Source of the DNA: Candidatus Altarchaeota archaeon
Lineage (GTDB): Archaea > Altiarchaeota > Altiarchaeia > IMC4 > SCGC-AAA252-I15
Direction of reading: 5' to 3'
DNA length: 7,541 nucleotides
NCBI GenBank assembly: GCA_026394745.1
Contig: JAPKXP010000092.1
Coordinates: 1-7,541, forward strand
Shown: piece after piece, positions 5,610 to 7,541 of the stretch
Numbering within the stretch: the first letter of the stretch is position 1
How the letters are laid out: every line of letters begins with the position of its first letter
Notes under the pieces: model-generated
Seen by the model: the letters and a program-made list of their open reading frames with translations, nothing else
Database searches by the model: none
What the model was told of the DNA's origin: nothing
Program-made: the position numbers and the translations under genes

Positions 5610-6314
5610 TTACTTGAATACGGATTCTGTGGCGTAGACTATCATGCCTTTGTCGGTTATCTTGACCGGGCGGATGTGGTTGTCGAACTTGGAGCCGCGC
5701 ATCTTCTGTATTAGTAGTGCGTTAAGGCGCTCGCCTTTCTCCTCTATCACGAAAAGTTTTATCACGCCGCACGCGAGGAATTCCTCCATTAGCGTGTCCG
5801 GGCCGGAAGATTCTGAGGTTAATATCGTGGTGCACCCGAGCCTCGAGAGAACGTTCATGAACCCTAGAATCTCTTTTCTTGCGGTCATGCGGTCGTCGTA
5901 GAGCATCTTCACGCTAGTCAGGGAGTCTATGATAACCCGTTGGGGCCCGTAGTCCTCTATTTTCTCTTTTATTACGTTGACTAGGTTCTTGAGGTTGAAT
6001 TCGGGCTTTGAGATTAGGCCTACGGTCCTCAGGCTCCATACGCCGGTGCTCAGGTCTTGACTAGTGTCTATTACACGTATTTTGTCGAGGTTCCAGCCGA
6101 ACAACGCCATGTCCTCCTTCAGCTCGTCGGCCTGCTCTTCCAGCGAAAGGTATAGCGCCTTCTCGTTGTTTTTGAGGCCTTCCATCAGGAATTGCACGCA
6201 TAACGTTGTCTTGCCTGTTCCAGGGCCTCCGGCGACGAGGTATGGCCTGCCTTTTATGATGCCGCCGTAGAGCATCTCGTCGAGCCCTGGAACGCCGGTC
6301 TTTATTTTTTCCAT
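5610..6314 (-). CDS. KaiC-like single-domain RecA-fold ATPase, second copy
   Basis: The 234-residue product has the same fold plan as the gene it faces: TGVPGLDEMLYGGI entry, Walker A GGPGTGKT (29-36), catalytic LEE (58-60), Walker B VIID (127-130) followed by SLTS, and the end pattern LIQKMRGSKFDNHIRPVKI then GMIVYATESVF. It is closer to the standard compact KaiC/GvpD-like form than its neighbour and lacks the extra stretch that neighbour carries after the EE region. The two genes are tail-to-tail, 26 bp apart, so they have separate promoters. ATG 6314 is the natural start; a TATA-like box at 6341-6348 predicts a leader of only a few nt. Function is unknown. Hetero-oligomerisation with the sepF-linked copy is possible but unproven. 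Confidence 0.9.
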   Translation of the reverse strand: MEKIKTGVPGLDEMLYGGIIKGRPYLVAGGPGTGKTTLCVQFLMEGLKNNEKALYLSLEEQADELKEDMALFGWNLDKIRVIDTSQDLSTGVWSLRTVGLISKPEFNLKNLVNVIKEKIEDYGPQRVIIDSLTSVKMLYDDRMTARKEILGFMNVLSRLGCTTILTSESSGPDTLMEEFLACGVIKLFVIEEKGERLNALLIQKMRGSKFDNHIRPVKITDKGMIVYATESVFK

Positions 6315-6340
6315 TATTATATTGAATTAGTAGGGAGTGG

Positions 6341-6348
6341 TATAAAAG
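6341..6348 (-). promoter_or_regulatory. TATA box for the second kaiC-like gene
   Basis: On the minus strand this reads CTTTTATA, a good archaeal TATA form, centred 30 nt before ATG 6314. The expected transcript starts within about 5 nt of the start codon, and no Shine-Dalgarno site precedes the ATG. Confidence 0.5.
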
Positions 6349-6356
6349 CGGGTTGT

Positions 6357-6366
6357 TTTTATATTA
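6357..6366 (+). promoter_or_regulatory. TATA box for the Cys-rich secreted protein
   Basis: TTTTATATTA is centred about 25 nt before ATG 6386. It is back-to-back with the minus-strand TATA box at 6341-6348, so the 71-bp gap is a compact divergent promoter. A GAGGGT at 6372-6377 could be a weak ribosome site if transcription starts further upstream. Confidence 0.45.
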
Positions 6367-6385
6367 GTTTTGAGGGTTATAGTAC

Positions 6386-7270
6386 ATGCGATTCTGGGTT
6401 CTGTTGGGCTTGTTGATGGTCTTTTTCATGGCTGCTGCAGTGGTGGGTTTGGAGGGTTCAGAGCAGGTCAACGAAAGCGTGAACGACACGTCCAATCAGA
6501 CGGCGCAAGTCAATGCTTCAAAGCCTGTCGAGTGCGTGATGGACTTGGACTGCGGTTTAAGCCAGTATTCTGGACTGAATTGCAGCGGGGAGTTCATAGT
6601 CAAAGAGTACACTAAGTTCACTTGCGTGGGGGCTGGGTCTTTTAACGCGACTTGCGTGATGAACGTCACGAAGGAGCTTGTTTCGTGGTGCGACCCGTTC
6701 TATGAACAGTGCGTGGAGGGTTTCGGAAGCTGCCAGCCTAGGATGACTTGTTCAGACGGAGTTCAAAACTGCCACGACGACGGCTGCGAGGAGGAGGCGG
6801 ACTGCGGCGGGCCGTGCGACCCTTGTCCGTCCTGCTACAACAACATCAGGGACTGCCACGGCGGAAAGTGCGAGGAGGGTGTGGACTGCGGGGGGCCGTG
6901 CCCTTCGTGCGAGATTGCGTGCTCAAGCGACGTTGACTGCGGGAGCGACAGGTACAGTTTAAGGTACTGCGGGAGCGAGGGGAGGGTGCTTCAGGACCAT
7001 TACACTTACAGGTGCGTTAGGCCCGGCTTGTACGGTTCGTGGTGTAAGCCGGTGAAGGTTGAATACATTCAGGTTGACTATTGCGGGCCGCTGGACGCCT
7101 GCGTGAACGGAGAGTGCGTTGACCATAATGAGCACGGCTGGGACAAGTACAAGACGGGAGGGGTTTCCGGTCCTGGAACTGTGAAGACTCTGTGCTGGGG
7201 CGGCAAATGCTTTGATATCAGGGTGTATTACAACGAGAGCGTGAGTGATTTGACTCTTCAGGATTACTGA
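6386..7270 (+). CDS. Secreted disulfide-rich protein with DCGGPC repeats
   Basis: The 294-residue product has an N-terminal signal peptide (hydrophobic residues about 3-20, likely cut near AVVG-LEG). A Ser/Asn/Thr-rich linker follows with four N-glycosylation sequons; there are eight in the whole protein. The rest holds 30 cysteines. Module A (50-116) and module B (179-244) each have eight cysteines with nearly equal spacings and share C-x2-D-x-DCG...YS...CV. Between them lie two tandem repeats (122-149 and 150-175) ending in DCGGPC, a motif I associate with exported proteins of small-genome archaea. It ends in a small C-W-G-G-K-C segment without a transmembrane anchor. It should act outside the cell, held by disulfides; its ligand is unknown. 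The start is ATG 6386; it is transcribed away from the second kaiC-like gene. The domain reading is direct; function is not recognised. Confidence 0.8.
   Translation: MRFWVLLGLLMVFFMAAAVVGLEGSEQVNESVNDTSNQTAQVNASKPVECVMDLDCGLSQYSGLNCSGEFIVKEYTKFTCVGAGSFNATCVMNVTKELVSWCDPFYEQCVEGFGSCQPRMTCSDGVQNCHDDGCEEEADCGGPCDPCPSCYNNIRDCHGGKCEEGVDCGGPCPSCEIACSSDVDCGSDRYSLRYCGSEGRVLQDHYTYRCVRPGLYGSWCKPVKVEYIQVDYCGPLDACVNGECVDHNEHGWDKYKTGGVSGPGTVKTLCWGGKCFDIRVYYNESVSDLTLQDY
6749..6910 (+). repeat. Two tandem Cys-rich DCGGPC units (protein level)
   Basis: Residues 122-149 and 150-175 repeat with identical cysteine spacing of 7, 5, 6, 4 and 3 residues. Shared features are an N-x-x-DC or QNC turn, CEE, and a final DCGGPC-x(1-2)-PC/SC. 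The second unit is slightly shorter at its end. Confidence 0.8.
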
Positions 7271-7280
7271 TTTTTCTTTT
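7271..7280 (+). terminator. T-rich tract after the Cys-rich gene
   Basis: TTTTTCTTTT starts directly after the TGA at 7268-7270 and fits an archaeal U-tract terminator. No stem precedes it. Confidence 0.45.
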
Positions 7281-7291
7281 AAATGTCTTTC

Positions 7292-7299
7292 TTAATATA
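7292..7299 (+). promoter_or_regulatory. TATA box for the mini-histone gene
   Basis: TTAATATA would set transcription start near 7320-7323, leaving a leader of about 25 nt that holds the Shine-Dalgarno site at 7335. A TTTTAAAT at 7277-7284 is an alternative. Confidence 0.45.
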
Positions 7300-7303
7300 T
7301 TAC

Positions 7304-7325
7304 CCAACCGTGTCATTGCGGTTGG
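7304..7325. promoter_or_regulatory. Inverted repeat at the expected start of the mini-histone transcript
   Basis: CCAACCG (7304-7310) and CGGTTGG (7319-7325) form a perfect 7-bp dyad with an 8-nt spacer, between the TATA box and the ribosome site. It overlaps the expected transcription start, the position of many archaeal repressor operators. If transcription starts upstream of it, it would instead be a 5'-UTR hairpin. Regulator unknown. Confidence 0.4.
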
Positions 7326-7334
7326 AGATAAAGT

Positions 7335-7340
7335 GAGGTG
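7335..7340 (+). promoter_or_regulatory. Shine-Dalgarno site of the mini-histone gene
   Basis: GAGGTG six nt before ATG 7347, identical in sequence and spacing to the sepF site. It fixes the start of a gene short enough to be missed. Confidence 0.7.
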
Positions 7341-7346
7341 AAAAGT

Positions 7347-7517
7347 ATGGCAGACATGTTGATTGTTAAGTCGGCTGTTAAGGAGGCTGCAGTGGACATG
7401 AACGTTGGGGCAGACTTCTATGAAAAGTTGAGCGAGGTTGTAGCTGCTAAAATCAAGAGGGCTATTGAAAGAGCCAAGGAGAACGGCAGGACGACCTTGA
7501 AGGACAGGGATGTTTAA
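7347..7517 (+). CDS. DUF1931 short histone-fold protein (mini-histone)
   Basis: This 56-residue, charged protein is short enough to be overlooked. It reads MADMLIVKSAVKEAA, then an N-V-G-A-D-F-Y turn, a long helix (about 22-46) rich in Lys/Glu, and the ending NGRTTLKDRDV (46-56). The (R/K)TT...RD ending is the histone-fold L2/alpha-3 signature, and the whole matches the DUF1931 family of single-histone-fold proteins of archaea and some bacteria. Those have an alpha-3 cut short, ending near D-(L/V), as here. Members include the Bdellovibrio histone, which binds DNA in an unconventional mode, and archaeal face-to-face types proposed to form tetramers. It probably coats or bridges DNA. The start is fixed by GAGGTG. 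It is expressed alone, with a dyad near its start and a T-rich tract after its stop. The end at DRDV appears natural and not a truncation. Confidence 0.85.
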   Translation: MADMLIVKSAVKEAAVDMNVGADFYEKLSEVVAAKIKRAIERAKENGRTTLKDRDV

Positions 7518-7541
7518 TCCCTTCTTTCTTCTTTTATTTTT
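7518..7541 (+). terminator. T-rich tract after the mini-histone gene
   Basis: Directly after TAA 7515-7517, 7518-7541 is almost all pyrimidine with several T runs, fitting a U-tract terminator. It runs to the window edge, so its full extent is not seen. Confidence 0.45.

Noticed and set aside
4828..6314. Circadian clock locus
   Set aside because: Both ATPases are single-domain, and no KaiA or KaiB gene is present; KaiC-family similarity alone does not indicate a clock.
1..7541. CRISPR arrays, tRNA or rRNA genes, insertion sequences
   Set aside because: No regularly spaced identical repeats, no tRNA-like folds or rRNA stretches, and no transposase or terminal inverted repeats were seen on either strand.

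Overview
The window looks like archaeal chromosome. It carries an Orc1/Cdc6-type replication initiator, a SepF-type division protein, two single-domain KaiC-family ATPases and a DUF1931 short histone-fold protein. TATA-like boxes lie about 25-30 nt ahead of several starts. The secreted Cys-rich protein with C..DG..N/DCGGPC repeats and the mini-histone resemble gene content I associate with DPANN-type archaea. That lineage call is inference, because no rRNA or other marker gene is present. Seven complete genes plus one complete 56-codon gene and one 5'-truncated gene fill almost all of the sequence. No gap exceeds 150 bp.

Layout. Bases 3-404 hold the 3' end of a secreted, adhesin-like protein with five 14-residue YadA-head-type repeats, followed by a hairpin/U-tract terminator. 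Next come a DUF1015 protein (467-1750, +) and a 12-TM MFS transporter (1782-2984, +). The transporter ends 2 bp from the end of the convergent orc1/cdc6 gene (2987-4288, -). A 144-bp AT-rich gap (4289-4432) separates orc1/cdc6 from the divergent sepF-kaiC pair (4433-4807 and 4828-5583, +). A second KaiC-like ATPase (5610-6314, -) lies tail-to-tail with the first. A 71-bp divergent promoter region leads to a 30-cysteine secreted protein (6386-7270, +). The last gene is the mini-histone (7347-7517, +), with a good Shine-Dalgarno site and an inverted repeat near its expected transcription start.

How the genes may work together. The core (orc1/cdc6, sepF, kaiC, kaiC2) puts replication initiation, Z-ring anchoring and two RecA-fold ATPases around one AT-rich intergenic region. 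That region has origin-like features: one loose ORB-like element, and two copies of a 10-bp repeat exactly 42 bp apart. I regard the sepF-kaiC operon divergent from the initiator as the most interesting unit: a possible link between division and the cell cycle. The flanks carry surface proteins (YadA-like adhesin, disulfide-rich ectodomain) and a transporter. All functions are inferred from sequence features read by eye; no database search was run.
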